Source: Coix lacryma-jobi var. lacryma-jobi (taxonomy: Eukaryota; Streptophyta; Magnoliopsida; Poales; Poaceae). Taken from it: 64,000 bases of DNA. Below the pieces are notes generated by a model, which saw only the letters and a list, made by a program, of their open reading frames with translations, was not told the origin of the DNA and ran no database searches. How positions within the stretch are numbered: position 1 is the first letter of the stretch; each line of letters begins with the position of its first letter. The stretch spans positions 1-64,000 of the forward strand of contig VDCT01000863.1 in the NCBI GenBank assembly GCA_009763385.1, in the 5' to 3' direction. This document shows, piece after piece, positions 33,872 through 45,290 of this stretch. The translations under genes were made by a program, and so were the position numbers.

Positions 33872-34906
33872 TTAGCTTGTAAGCGACCTTGCCACAACGA
33901 TCCAGAATCTCAAAGGACCAATGTAGCGGGGTGCTAACTTTCCTTTGACTCCAAAACGAGTGACTCCTTTAGTGGGTGAGACCTTCAGGTACACATAATC
34001 TCCAATCTGGAACTGCAGAGGTCGACGTTTCTTGTCAGCGTAACTTTTCTGTCGAGACTGTGCAATCTTCATGTTCTCTTGTATATGCTTGACTTTCTCT
34101 TCCATATCTTTTACTAGGTCAACTCCAAAGAATTCTCTCTCTCCGGGTTCAGACCAATTGAGAGGTGTACGACAACGACGACCGTACAGTGCTTCAAAGG
34201 GTGCCATTCTGATGCTCTCTTGATAACTGTTATTATAAGAGAATTCTGCCAAGGGCAAACACTGATCCCAAGTATCTGCGAAGGTAAGCACACAGGCTCT
34301 CAACATATCTTCTAACACTTGGTTGACTCTCTCAGTCTGTCCATCAGTCTGCGGATGGTAAGCCGTGCTATACAATAGCTTCGTTCCAAGTGAGGCATGG
34401 AACGCTTTCCAGAACTTAGCGACAAACTGAGTACCACGATCTGAGATGATGGTCTTGGGGATACCATGGAGCTTCACTATGTTGTTTTTGTACAAGGTGG
34501 CATAAGTTGGGGTGGTATAACTTGTTTTGACCGGTAGGAAGTGAGCTTGCTTCGTGAGACGGTCCACTATCACCCAAATGGAATCGAATCCCTTTTGAGT
34601 CTTGGGTAATCCATTGATAAAATCCATGCTGATATCCTCCCATTTCCAACCAGGTACTGACAAAGGTTGTAGCTCTCCTCTGGGCTTCATATGCACAGCC
34701 TTGACTTTCTGACATGTATCGCAACGAGCGACATGTCGAGCGATTTCGATCTTCATCTTTGTCCACCAGAATTTTTGCTTCAAGTCTTGGTACATCTTGT
34801 TGCTGCCAGGATGGATGGCAAATCTGGTTGAGTGTGCTTCATCAAGGATTATCTGTCTCAGCTCAGGTACCTTGGGAACTACCAGACGGTTCTTGAACCA
34901 TACCAC
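33872..34906 (-). CDS. pol: Gypsy 2 integrase, zinc finger and catalytic core (intact frame)
   Basis: Open frame of 344 codons covering most of integrase, the enzyme that joins element DNA to the chromosome. The HHCC zinc finger is complete: H25, H32, C62, C65. The catalytic triad is D95 (MDFINGLP), D156 (ISDRGTQF) and E192 (GQTERVNQ), with 35 residues between the last two, as in the D,D-35-E rule. NNSYQESIRMAPFEALYGRRC and WSEPGE follow, typical of Tekay/Del elements. As a natural protein it would be part of the polyprotein; this frame has lost its join to RNase H on one side and to the chromodomain on the other. Confidence 0.9.
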   Translation of the reverse strand: MVWFKNRLVVPKVPELRQIILDEAHSTRFAIHPGSNKMYQDLKQKFWWTKMKIEIARHVARCDTCQKVKAVHMKPRGELQPLSVPGWKWEDISMDFINGLPKTQKGFDSIWVIVDRLTKQAHFLPVKTSYTTPTYATLYKNNIVKLHGIPKTIISDRGTQFVAKFWKAFHASLGTKLLYSTAYHPQTDGQTERVNQVLEDMLRACVLTFADTWDQCLPLAEFSYNNSYQESIRMAPFEALYGRRCRTPLNWSEPGEREFFGVDLVKDMEEKVKHIQENMKIAQSRQKSYADKKRRPLQFQIGDYVYLKVSPTKGVTRFGVKGKLAPRYIGPLRFWIVVARSLTS

Positions 34907-35002
34907 TCCTTCATCATCAATCCTGAAATAGTCAGCCTTTCCAACTTGAACCTTTTCGATGATGTGCTTGATTCCGGGGTTATCTTTCTGTGCAGCTATG
35001 AT

Positions 35003-36862
35003 CTATTCTCTGATAGAGGTTTCTACTCTGACATTGCCTAGACTTCCTTGTGGAACCATTTCAATACCCAGCTTCTCTAGTTCATAGCATAGGGAAGATT
35101 CATAGGATTTCATAACCAGACAGTTACAGTATGACTTGCGACTGAGTGCATCGGCGACCACATTCGCCTTACCCGGATGGTAATGCACTTCGATATCATA
35201 GTCCTTGATTAACTCAAGCCATCTTCGCTGCCTCATGTTCAACTCTTCTTGGGTGAAGATATACTTCAGGCTCTTGTGATCTGTGTACACATTGCAGGTA
35301 CTGCTCAACAGATAATGACGGCATATCTTCAAGGCATGAACCACTGCTGCTAACTCAAGATCATGAGTTGGATAATTTTCCTCATGTCGCTTAAGCTGCC
35401 GCGAGGCATAAGCGATCACTCTTCCTTCTTGCATCAAAACGCAACCCCAAACCAGTACCAGATGCATCACAGTAGACATCAAAGGGCTTCTCGACGTTTG
35501 GCTGAGCTAGTACTGGTGACGTGGTTAACAACTTCTTCAAAGTCTGAAAAGCTTGTTCACAAGCTGGTGACCAAAAGAACTTCACAGAATTCTTCAGCAA
35601 CTCGGTGATAGGCTTGGCGATTCTGGAGAAATCTAGGATGAATCGACGATAATATCCAGCCATTCCCATAAAACTGCGGACCTTGTGAACAGAGGTAGGT
35701 GGCTTCCAATCCAGGATATCTGATACTTTTCCGGGTCGACTGACACACCTTCAGCGGATAGGACATGACCAAGAAACTGTATCTGATCTAACCAGAACTC
35801 ACATTTACTGAACTTAGCATAGAGCTGATGGTCTCTGAGACGGGATAGAACGATACGAAGATGCTTGGCGTGATCTTCAGGGGTTTTTGAGTAGACAAGG
35901 ATGTCGTCAATGAACACGACCACGAATTTATCAAGCTCTGGCATGAACACAGAGTTCATGAGGTACATGAAATGAGCGGGTGCATTGGTCAAACCGAAAG
36001 ACATGACCAAATACTCATATAGGCCGTATCTGGTGGTGTGAAGCTGTTTTAGGAATATCTTCAGGACGAATTTTTATTTGGTGGTAGCCGGATCTGAGAT
36101 CGATCTTGGAGAATACTTTGGCTCCAGCTAACTGGTCAAAGAGAAGATCAATCCGAGGCAAGGGATATTTGTTTTTGATGGTGACCTCATTGAGTGGGCG
36201 ATAATCAATGCACATTCTGAGAGTCTTGTCTTTCTTCTTTACAAAGATTGCAGGACAGCCCCAAGGAGACGAGCTTGGGCGAATGAAACCCTTGTCCAAC
36301 AAATCTTGTAATTGGATTTTTAGTTCTGCCAACTCTCTGGGAGGCATTCGATAAGCTCTGCGGGATATAGGAGCAGTCCCGGGCTTTAGCTCTATGGCAA
36401 ACTCAACGTCACGGTCAGGAGGTAGACCAGTTAAATCCTCAGGAAAAACATCAGGGAATTCACAAACACGGGGATGTCCCGGGTTTCCAGAACATAGGCG
36501 GTATTTATTTGAGTGGCTGCTGGTTTTTGAGGCATTGGAAGTTGGAGAAGGAGTTTGGCGGTACTGTTAGGAATATCCACCCTCACAACTCTATTCAGGA
36601 TGTCGATCATGGCTTTATACTGACACATCCAATTCATGCCTAGGATGACATCTATCTCCTGATCATGAAGCACTATCATGGTGGTGGGAAATACATGTTC
36701 CCCCAACCTTACTGGTATACTGCAAACCACCTCTTTGGTGATTATACGCCCTCCAGGCGATAAAATGCAAAAACTTTCTTTCAACTCCCCAATTGATATG
36801 TCATGCTTAGAGACGAAGGTACGACTGATGAAAGAATGCGATGCACCAGAATCAAACAACAC
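35003..36862 (-). pseudogene. pol: Gypsy 2 protease, RT and RNase H (broken)
   Basis: Protease in 36862-36431: MLFDSGASHSFIS with the catalytic Asp, and ILGMNWMCQY downstream. RT in 36347-36015: PPRELAELKIQLQDLLDKGFI, KDKTLRMCIDYRPLN and KIDLRSGYHQIKI, then a shift at about 36035, then 36010-35633 with VMSFGLTNAPAHFM and the catalytic FIDD. A further shift near 35700 leads to 35669-35391 (MGMAGYYRRFI). RNase H in 35482-35003: LVWGCVLMQEGR, ELAAVVHALK, YTDHKSLKYIF, GKANVVADALSR; its first Asp lies in the neighbouring frame (FDVYCDASGTGLG). About four shifts. Confidence 0.9.
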
Positions 36863-36901
36863 AACTGCAGGATGATTGGCAACGGGAAACCTACCGACCG
36901 A

Positions 36902-38045
36902 TCATGACGGCTCCCCTTCTGGAATATCACTGACAGTGGTGTAGTAGACTTGCCCGTGCTTCTTGACGAACTTGCCCTTCTGCACTTGTTGCTGTGGAGC
37001 ACGGTGTTGCTGCTGCTGTGGTCCTCCAGGACCCTTCTGAAAGTTCTGAGCTGGCTTCTTGGGCTTTGGGCACTCACGAGACCAGTGGCCAAGTTGACCA
37101 CAGTTGTAGCAGGGATGGTTATAGGCGGTTTGTGGGGTGGTGATACGAACACCTGGGGCGTTCGGCTGAGTGGCACTTTGTTGGTTGGCGGCGTTGTGGG
37201 TGGTAGCCGCGGTACGGACAACCACTTGCTGGTGAGGGTAAGGTGGACGGTTGTGGTGGTGACTAGGATGATATATGACCCTCTGGCGCTTGTGATTGCC
37301 AGAGTGGCTGCTAGATCCTGCTTTCTTCTTCTTCTTCTTCTCCTCTTGGTACTGACGGTTACTCTCTTCAAAAGCAACTGCCCGGTCAACAACCTCATGA
37401 TAAGAACCGGTTAGGTTGTTTGACATGCTTCTGCGGATCTTAGGGTGCAATCCCCTAAGGAAACAATCTCTCTTCTTTCATCCGTGTTGACATTTCCGCT
37501 GCATACTGACTCAGATGGTTGAATTGACCCACATACTGCATCACTGTGGAGTCCTTCTGCTGCAGGGCTAGGAACTGATCAAGCTTCATCTTCATCAGAC
37601 CTGATGGGATGTGGTGTGCACGGAAAGCGGTGCGGAACTCTTCCCAGGTCAACTCATGACCTTCAGGCTAGGCAGCCAAGAGGTTGGCATACCAAGCACT
37701 TGCTGGGCCACGAAGCTGCTGCGAAGCAAACCGGGGCTTCTGGATTTCAGTACATCGGATGAGACCAAACTTCTGCTCCATGGTGCGGAGCCAATCATCA
37801 GCTTCGAGGGGTTCATCGGCTCTGGTGAAAACCGGTGGACGGGTTTCAGTGAAATCCACATAGGTGGTCTCTTGGTTGTGACGACCACGGTGACCAACAT
37901 TCTGCTGTCCTTGGTTCTGAGCCATCAGATTGGCAGCGGCGGCCAGTGCTGCAATGGCATCTGCTAGGGTAGCTGGGACAGGTGGAGGGTTTGGGATGTT
38001 GGCATCATCAGAACCTCCAGCTCCAGTGCGAGTGTTCACAGGCAT
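36902..38045 (-). pseudogene. gag: Gypsy 2 gag (broken)
   Basis: Starts MPVNTRTGAGGSDDANIP at 38045, close to the MQMTTTRSGAGGSGG start of gypsy 1. Capsid pieces: PPVFTRADEPLEADDWLRTMEQKF (38045-37668), then EEFRTAFRAHHIPSGLMKMKLDQF and FNHLSQYAAE (37652-37455). After a further shift, 37450-36902 has VDRAVAFEESNRQYQEE, a Lys-rich stretch and the CCHC knuckle CYNCGQLGHWSREC, then a Gln-rich tail. The frame into protease is broken near 36900. Two or three small shifts; otherwise the normal length for such a Gag. Confidence 0.88.
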
Positions 38046-38279
38046 CTGTTAAGCAACTTGGAACTTAGCATTCATAGATAGAGTTCTGAAAACAACAGAC
38101 TGATAGCTTCTTCTGATACAAAGACTGATGACTTGATAAGGTGACTGACAGATGATACAGACCGATAAAGGGAAAAGATGCGAAAAGAAAGATACATGCC
38201 AGACTTGGCAACAGACAGACTAACGCCCCCAAACCTAGACTAAGGTTTTAGGTAAGCAGATGGTACAGACACAAGGAGT
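38046..38279 (-). other. Gypsy 2 spacer between upstream ORF and gag
   Basis: About 230 bases without a conserved frame. It separates two genes on the same strand, so gag would need its own start, splicing or re-initiation. No clear signal was seen. Confidence 0.4.
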
Positions 38280-38886
38280 CTAGTCGTCATCGATGAAGAT
38301 CAACTCTTCGTCATCATCATCATCCTCGATGATAAGCTCAGGCTCTTCCTCCTCATCTCATCTTCAACGTGGACATCTTCAGCAGGTTCCACTTCCTCAT
38401 TCTGATCGGGCTCGTGTTCTACTTCAGGTTCCTCCACGACTCCGTCTTCGGGGTCCTCAACAACTGGTGGAATCACGGGGTGAAGCTGGTTGTGCAGCTG
38501 GTGTACTTCCTCATGAAGCATATCATTGAACTGCTCGATCTGGGCGGTGTACTGCTGCAATCCATGGAGCTGGGCTCTGGTGACATCCTCTCGGATCCAT
38601 GTTGCATCACGCTGCTGGATAGCGCGAACCACATTCTGGTTAGCTTCCTCAAGAGCGGCTCGTGCCTCGTAGAACTCCAGGCGGGAAAGGTAGAAGTCAT
38701 GCTCCATGTTCTCTATCTCAGCCTTCAGATTCTTGATTTCCTCCTTCAGCTGTTTGCGGGTACGACGGGGAAAACGACGACCATTGGAGGATTCTCCAGT
38801 CTCTTCTCCGTGCGTGGCGCCAGCTGGTGACGCGGCACACCGTTCGGTCCAGTCGACTTGCGGGCGGTCAGCTTGATGCGAGCCAT
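38280..38886 (-). pseudogene. Gypsy 2 extra upstream ORF with histone H3-like N-terminus, coiled coil and acidic tail
   Basis: A gene before gag, of unknown function. Start chosen at ATG 38886: right after Met it reads ARIKLTARKSTG, against ARTKQTARKSTG in histone H3, and continues PNGVPRHQLA against GKAPRKQLA. By hand about 15 of the first 21 H3 residues match, with one extra residue. A one-base shift near 38800 moves the frame to that of 38941-38300, which holds GRRFPRRTRKQLKEEIKN, a coiled coil (KNLKAEIENMEHDF, then EARAALEEANQNVV) and an acidic stretch. Near the end a second shift restores a Glu/Asp-rich tail, read in the third frame, to a stop at 38280. Gypsy 1 has the coiled coil and acidic end at 7947-7348. 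The upstream ATG at 38941 gives no H3-like text and is less likely. Confidence 0.75.
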
Positions 38887-39190
38887 ATCTGGACAAGGGG
38901 TTATAGATGAGAAAGGCTAGCAAGAAAAGGTATAGGCACACTATCCCAACGAACTCATTTATTTACTTAAGTGAATATGACATGATGCATGAATCGTTCC
39001 TACGGAACAAGGCAATGCAATACTTAACATATATAGGGCTTAAAACATGTTGTTCCACTAGCTAGTGTTGCCATAAGAGGGACAAGATGAGAGAAGCAAT
39101 TTGGACTCAAATAGTCAAGTTTAAATTTGTTTGGACTCAAAAGAACTTTTGAAGTTTTCGCAAAAGAACACTGCAACGTTAAAGTGAGAT
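38887..39190 (-). other. Gypsy 2 leader between primer site and upstream ORF
   Basis: About 300 bases of untranslated leader, AT-rich, with no coding frame of note. Confidence 0.45.
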
Positions 39191-39202
39191 GCTCCGATAC
39201 CA
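39191..39202 (-). other. Gypsy 2 primer-binding site
   Basis: Reverse strand TGGTATCGGAGC, three bases inside the 5' LTR, complementary to initiator-Met tRNA with one difference from the usual TGGTATCAGAGC. Confidence 0.88.
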
Positions 39203-41639
39203 CTCTGTGACGGAACGACCCTAATCCCATGGCCCACGTGTCCCTGTCAACCTCTGACAGCCGAACCCATGTTCCATGTGATTAAGACCTGTTCGCCACC
39301 GGGCTACATCAGTGCCCAATGTCCGCAGGATCATCTCACAATTCGGTTACAGCATTGCATACTTTACAAATAACATCGGAATAAAGAGCGGAAGACTTAA
39401 ATAACATTAGTTTTACAAACTGAGGTTTCAAATGAGGTAAGGAGTACGATTATTACAGACCATTGTTCGGGAAATTCAAAGTAGACAACGTAGCGGAAAC
39501 ATTAACATAACGATACATGTAACACCCAGCCCGAGGGTGCACATTTACTCATCGGCCTCATCGGCCTCTTCCTGGACGAAGGTCACGCAACAGGGTGCGA
39601 GACACATCGGGGTCTCAGGCATACCTGCAACATGGGTAACAAACCCTGAGTACTGGGGTACTCAACAAGACTTACCCGACTAAAGAAAAAGGGAGAAGAC
39701 TCAGGAATGAGAGGCTTAGGGTAGTCATGTAAGGCTTAAGCAAGATCAATTATTTTGCAGAAAAGCATTTTTGTAAACCTATTTTTTTTTGAAAGATTCA
39801 GTATTCCTCAATTCTTCATCATTCATGATTCATTTTACATTTCAAAACATTCCTAGTTGAGAACCTCTCCGTTGACAGTCAGTGGACCAAGTCTCCATAA
39901 CCGAGGAGCAACGTTAATCCGGATAAATAATACTCAGCTGAGGATCCCTATCCACACTGCATATGTAGCACCCAAGCTTGCATATGCCAACTCGTCTACC
40001 ACGATTCCTCCAAGATTGGGCCCGGTCCTACGCCACCCGGAAGTACAGTACACCACTCCAATTTTCCGCCAGCGACAAGTACCTCGGGACTCTAACCCAA
40101 GAGTACAGGTCCTGTCACGTCGGTACATGCTACTTCCGCCATCTCTCCACTCCCAGTGCGCGGTTGTCGGTCCAATAAAGGATTCCTCGGAGCCAGAGCT
40201 TTCCGTAGTATGTGAATAGTTACAAGTCTTGACCAGCAGGCCCCCATACGGATGGTCCCTAATTTTCCAGCCAGAACTATACCTTGGTCATATCTCACCC
40301 AAGCGTAATAGTCCTGTCAGTTTTTCAACCATGTCCCGGTCGGTGTCAACTGTTGAGTCCCGGACTACAACATGACGGCACCGTACGCTCGGACAACCTC
40401 TCCTCGCTATTAACTAGGTACGGATCAGATACCTAGCGAACAGCCGGGGAGTAAGACCAAAATTCCCATAAACATTCCTTAAGTGATCACACTTTTAAAA
40501 ATGGGCATTTTATTGCAAAGTCTAATTCAATAAGCATTGCTAAGCATTTTTCAAATACTTTTGAAAAGCAGGTATCGGGTGTATCAGTGGTCAAGGTGGA
40601 TAGTGCATCAATTAGGATAGCACACAACTCCTATAAACCTAATGCAATAATTTAACTCAAAAGCATTTAAGAAAATCATTTTATAAAATTCAAGGAAAGG
40701 GTTAAATGCACCGGGGCTTGCCTTGAAGAGCAAAGAGAGCAGACTCGGGGTAGGTATAGGTGTTGGAGCTCGGGGTCGCCTCGGGAGTTGGTTCGTCAAC
40801 AGCGGCCTCGACTCTGGTACCTTCTTCGTCAACTATACGGATGCAATGATGAATGCTCATGAGAATGATGATATGAACTTATGGTGCAAGACAATTCCAC
40901 TGAATCTAGATTACTCTTAGGCAAGGCATAATCGAAATCTAGGTTGAGCATAAAAGGTAACCATTTCTTTCTTAAGCATTATTGATGTTAGACCTTATTA
41001 TAATTATCCTAAGTATTAATCAAACATATCATCACAGACATCATAGACCAAAGGGTAGGGGTCTATGAACATCAATCAATCCAAAGATCACATCATTAAA
41101 CACTTATTACCAACCCTAATCCATCTTTTCTATTTTCTTATTTTATTTAAAAGGTCATTTTATGAAGTTGCTCCAAAAATTACCAAATTAATCACATAAG
41201 ATCATTAAGGCATAAACAGATGGCAAAACAAATTTCATAATTTTTTGGAGGTCATTAAGATGCTCAAATAAATCTAAACATTTAATTAACAAAAGGCACT
41301 ATTCCTTAATTAAAATAAATGCTCAAAAATCAACTTGCTCCAAAAGACTTCCTTATTTTACCAGAGGTTCAGCATGTTATAACAAGGTCTCAAGAATTTA
41401 TCTCAAGATTTTTGGAGTTATAGATCACTCTCCAAAAATACCAAAACCTTCATTTTTCAATTAAAAGGGGAATTTTACATTTTCAAATTCTTGCAGAAAA
41501 GTCAAGTTTCATATTTTTATAAATACTACACAGTGCAAGGAGCATACCATAATTTTCTGAGCATTTAAGGAACAATAGATTAATTCACACAAAAGAGAAA
41601 ACAGAACACTATTCACAACTCTCAAAAAAGAAAAGAGCA

Positions 41640-41805
41640 CTGTGCTCCTTCTATGAAGGGCTCGGGCGAAACGGAAAGTGAGTGCTCCGTCCGAGGCCTG
41701 GCCTGGAGGCTCGGGCGAAGCGGACTCGGGCGAGATGGAAGGCTCGGGCGAGACGGAAGGCTCGGGCGAGACGGAAGGCTCGGGCGAGACGGAAAAGCAA
41801 GCGTC
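41640..41805 (-). repeat. Gypsy 2 right LTR: 18-base tandem repeats
   Basis: One copy of the 63-base unit, then repeated GGCTCGGGCGAGACGGAA units (about 41738-41800). Counterpart of 31721-31940. Confidence 0.78.
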
Positions 41806-42404
41806 CGTCCGAGGCCTAGCTCGACGAAGCGGAGGGTGCATGAGTCCGCTCGAGGCTTGGGCTCGGGCGAGAGACGGAAACGCGTGCTCGAGGCTTGGGC
41901 TCGGGCGAGACGGAGTGGAAGCAGAGGCCGGAGGCCTCGGGTGCTTACCACGGATCGGAGGCAGGGCTCGAGGGTGTGGCTCGGCACGTGCTCGAGGGTG
42001 AGGCTCGAGGAAGGAGGCTCGACACGTGCTCGAGGGGCGGTGGTTCGGTGGAGCTCTTTCGGCGGCGAGCGGCGAGCGGCGCTCCGACGACCCTGCGCAA
42101 CACACGAGACCGCAAGGGCCTGGTCAGAGTCGCACGGAACCAAGGAACACGACACGGGGGTCGGTGAGGGATGATCATGGCCGGAGACGGCGAATTTCAC
42201 GAACCCGAGCTCGCCGGGTTTCTGCCGGAGATGGGAACGGCGAGCTTACGCCGGGCGATTGAGGGCGGTAGAGATGAAATTGAAGGGTGGGAAAGCTTCA
42301 CGAGCTCAAGGCGGAGCTTCTGAGCTAGGTGGTGGAGTGGCGGAGGCACTGGACTGGCCTGGCCACGGTGGCGGAGAGGATGAGAAGCTCGGGGCTCCGG
42401 CGGG

Positions 42405-42413
42405 CTTATATAG
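42405..42413 (-). promoter_or_regulatory. Gypsy 2 5' LTR TATA box
   Basis: CTATATAAG on the reverse strand, same position in the LTR as 32544-32553. As the 5' LTR copy, this is the one that would start full-length element RNA. Confidence 0.65.
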
Positions 42414-43381
42414 TCGCGGCCAGAGGCCGGTAGAGAGCACGGCGAGGCGCGGATAAGATCGGCGGGAGCGTGCGCACTCGATTGCGCTAAGGCGGAGGTG
42501 ATGGCGTGCAGCCGGTCCGGTGCGCAAGCTTGGCCGGCAATGGCCACGCGGCGGCGGCGCGCTGGGCTCGGTAGGGGACGGGAGCGGGGTCAACTGTGCG
42601 CGTGCGGATGCGAAATGATGGTGGCGACAACGGTGGCTGGTCGGGGACAGACGAGCGGCTGCCAAACGCGTGGCGCGCGCAGCGCCGGAGGCTCGGCCAC
42701 GACCGGGGCCCTCCCCCTACGCGAGGAAGATGAACAGGGCTATGCCCTAGGGTTTGACTTTTTGGCTGGTATCTGTATTTTGCAACTTACTTCCAAAATT
42801 TGAACTGTGCGACAAAACTCAAAATACCAAAGTTGCTCAGAAAAATGAGATCTACATCTTTGTCAATATGAACATTTTCAAATTCCAAATATTTTTTGAA
42901 CTATATTCAAAAACAGAAAAGGGGACACTTTTCAAATTTGATTCAAATCAAAATTACTTTGGATTTCAAACTGAGACTTGAAATTTGTAAATACCAAAGT
43001 TGTTCCTCTCGATCAGATTCACAACTTCTCTTTTTGAACCAACTCAAAATTTTGACTTTTGAAAAAGTTATCAAAAAAGGGAAAAAATCCAGGATTTGGG
43101 ATTTTAGGGTTTTGCAAAAGGGAAAATCAAATCAAATCTGATTCTTGAACTTTGATCAATGCAGCAAACATCAGGGCACTAAATTTGAACAGGAATTAAA
43201 TAGAACTAGGCACAGAGGTGAAATTACCATTTTGCCCTTATAGAGAGAATTGGGCTTTTAGGGTTTTTGAAAAGGGAATCAAGGCATAGCAATTAGCAAA
43301 TCAAATGCATCACAGGAAATGATTAATGCTTAAGATGATGACATGTCAAGTTAATTACATTTAAACACCAGGGGTGTTACA

Positions 43382-43386
43382 CCATG
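43382..43386 (+). other. Gypsy 2 target site duplication, right
   Basis: CCATG, matching 29275-29279; copia D linker sequence resumes right after it. Confidence 0.93.
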
Positions 43387-45290
43387 GTTGTCCTTCTTCT
43401 CGTTTTGAGAGTGCAGGTGATCATGAGGTTGTGAGTCTCTTTTTGATGACGAGGACGAGGGTGCTGAAGGTATGGATGATCCAGCACCCCCTCCACCTGC
43501 GTGCTGCAAAGAGCGGCTTCTACGACGACTCACGGCCCCGACACCTCTTCTTCCTGGGGGCTGTGGGATCCGCCCCCCGAGCGGTACCTTTTGTACCCGG
43601 GGAGGCACCAGGTGCTATTGAGGGGGAGGCCACTTCGGCAAGGGAGGCACCATGACACATCCAGCGCCAGCACCCTCCTCAGCAGATGATCGGCAACATT
43701 GACGAACGGGTTACTCTCGGTCCAGGTCACAACACATCTCTAATCTCTCACTTTGCTCATTCTGCTTGAGCCCCGAGATGTTGGACACGCTTTGACGGAT
43801 CTGGATTGGGTCAATGCCATGCATGAGGAGTTAGAAAACTTTGAGCGAAATCGGGTTTGGATTCTAGTTCCACCTCCTCCAGACTGTAAGCCTATTGGGA
43901 CAAAATGGGTTTTCAAAAACAAGCAAGGAGAGGATGGCCACGTTGTTAGAAACAAGGCCAGGCTTGTAGCGAAGGGTTATAGTCAGAAGGAGGGGATAGA
44001 CTATGAGGAGACGTTTGCTCCTGTAGCTCATTTAGAGGCAATTAGGATACTCTTGGCCTTTGCTGCATCCAAGGGTTTCAAACTTTTTCAAATGGCTGTC
44101 AAGAGTGCCTTCTTAAACGGCTACATAGAAGAAGAGGTTTATGTTGAGCAACCCCCCTTTTTGAAAATCCCAAGTTCCAAACCTGTCTTTAAACTTCATA
44201 AAGCTTTGTATCTTTGAAACAAGCCCCTAGAGCCTGGTATGATAGGTTGAAAACCTTTTTGCTTGCTAAGGGTTTTAAAATGGGATGTGTAGATAAAACA
44301 CTCTTTCTCCTCAAGCAAGGCAAAGACACTCTCTTGGTCCAGATTTACGTGAATGATATCATTTTCGGTGGTTCTTCTCACGCTTTGGTTGCCAAGTTTG
44401 CAGATACTATGAGCAGGGAGTTCGAGATGAGCATGATGGGCGAGCTGACATTCTTTCTCGGGTTGCAAATCAAGCAATCCAGGGAAGGGACGTTTGTGCA
44501 CCAGGGCAGTACACCAAGACTTGCTGAAGCGGTTCGATATGGGTGAGGCCTAGCCTCTTCCAACACCCATGTCGACGACGACTACCCTGGATGCGGACAA
44601 GGATGGAGAAGCAGTGGACCAGAAGGAGTACCGCAGCATGATTGGGTCGCTCCTCTACTTGACGGCGACACACACCCGGACATCCAGTTCGCGGTGTGTC
44701 TGTGCGCGTGCTTTCAGGCGTCGCCGCGCACTTCTCACCACCGTCAGGCGGTGAAGCGCATATTCAGGTACCTCCGTTTCACACCTGAGTTCAGGATTTG
44801 TATTCTGCTTCCTCCACCCTTTCCCTTTGGTTTATTCCGATGCCGATTTTGCTAGTTGTCGCATCGAGCGCAAGTCCACTTCTGGGACTTGCCAGTTTAT
44901 TGGATCTTCTCTTGTTTCGTGGTCTTCTCGCAAGCAGTCTAGTGTCGCTCAGTCTACCACAGAGGCTGAATATGTTGCTGCGGCTAGTTGATGTTCCCAG
45001 TTGCTTTGGATGATGGCCACTTTGCGTGATTTGGTCTGCGCTTTTCTCGCGTGCCTTTGCTTTGTGACAGCACGAGTGCTATTAGCATTGCTAAGAACCC
45101 CGTGCTTCACTCGAAGACCAAACACATTGATGTGCGCTTTCATTTTTTGCGTGACCACCAGGAGAAGGGTGATATCGACCTTCGCCATGTCGATACTCAT
45201 CACCAGCTGGCTGATATTTTCACCAAGCCTTTAGACGAATCAACCTTTAATCGGTTGAGGGGTGAGCTTGGTGTATGTTTCCCCTTTTAG
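43387..45290 (+). pseudogene. pol: Copia D linker, RT and RNase H (broken)
   Basis: Continues the linker cut at 29279. RT begins in 43753-44217: DWVNAMHEELENFERNRVW, GTKWVFKNKQGEDGHVVRNK, EGIDYEETFAPVAHLEAIRIL. It goes on in 44214-44546 with APRAWYDRLKTFL and a catalytic motif that reads QIYVNDIIFGGS, so the first Asp of YVDD is Asn; copia B has the intact form. RNase H pieces: ERKSTSGTCQFIGSSLV and STTEAEYVAA near 44865-44985, then 45051-45290 with LLCDSTSAISIAKNPVLHSKT, HVDTHHQLADIFTKP and a natural end at GVCFPF. Shifts near 44215, 44510, 44670, 44800 and 45040. Confidence 0.88.

Larger units (their letters stand above)
29280..43381 (-). mobile_element. Gypsy 2: complete Tekay/Del-like chromovirus with 4.2-kb LTRs
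   Basis: Reverse-strand Ty3/gypsy element of 14.1 kb with both LTRs, primer site, polypurine tract and an exact CCATG duplication. In element order: 5' LTR (43381-39206), upstream ORF with histone H3-like start (38886-38280), gag (38045-36902), protease, RT, RNase H, integrase and chromodomain (36862-33555), 3' LTR (33512-29280). The LTRs start TGTAACACC and end CGTCACA in element orientation and are very similar throughout by eye. LTR similarity marks it as one of the younger insertions here, yet its genes already carry several frameshifts. Confidence 0.93.
39206..43381 (-). repeat. Gypsy 2 5' LTR (right copy, 4176 bases)
   Basis: Second LTR copy, TGTGACGGAACGACC to GGTGTTACA on the forward strand, next to the primer site. 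Same internal order as the left copy: AT-rich, GC-rich block (41640-42720), AT-rich. Confidence 0.93.

Noticed and set aside
36950..37414. Forward frame of 154 codons opposite gypsy 2 gag
   Set aside because: Antisense shadow of the Gag zinc-knuckle region; Leu/Val-rich only because of the opposite strand's composition.
38369..38830. Forward frame of 153 codons opposite the upstream ORF of gypsy 2
   Set aside because: Antisense shadow; the reverse strand carries the coiled coil shared with gypsy 1.
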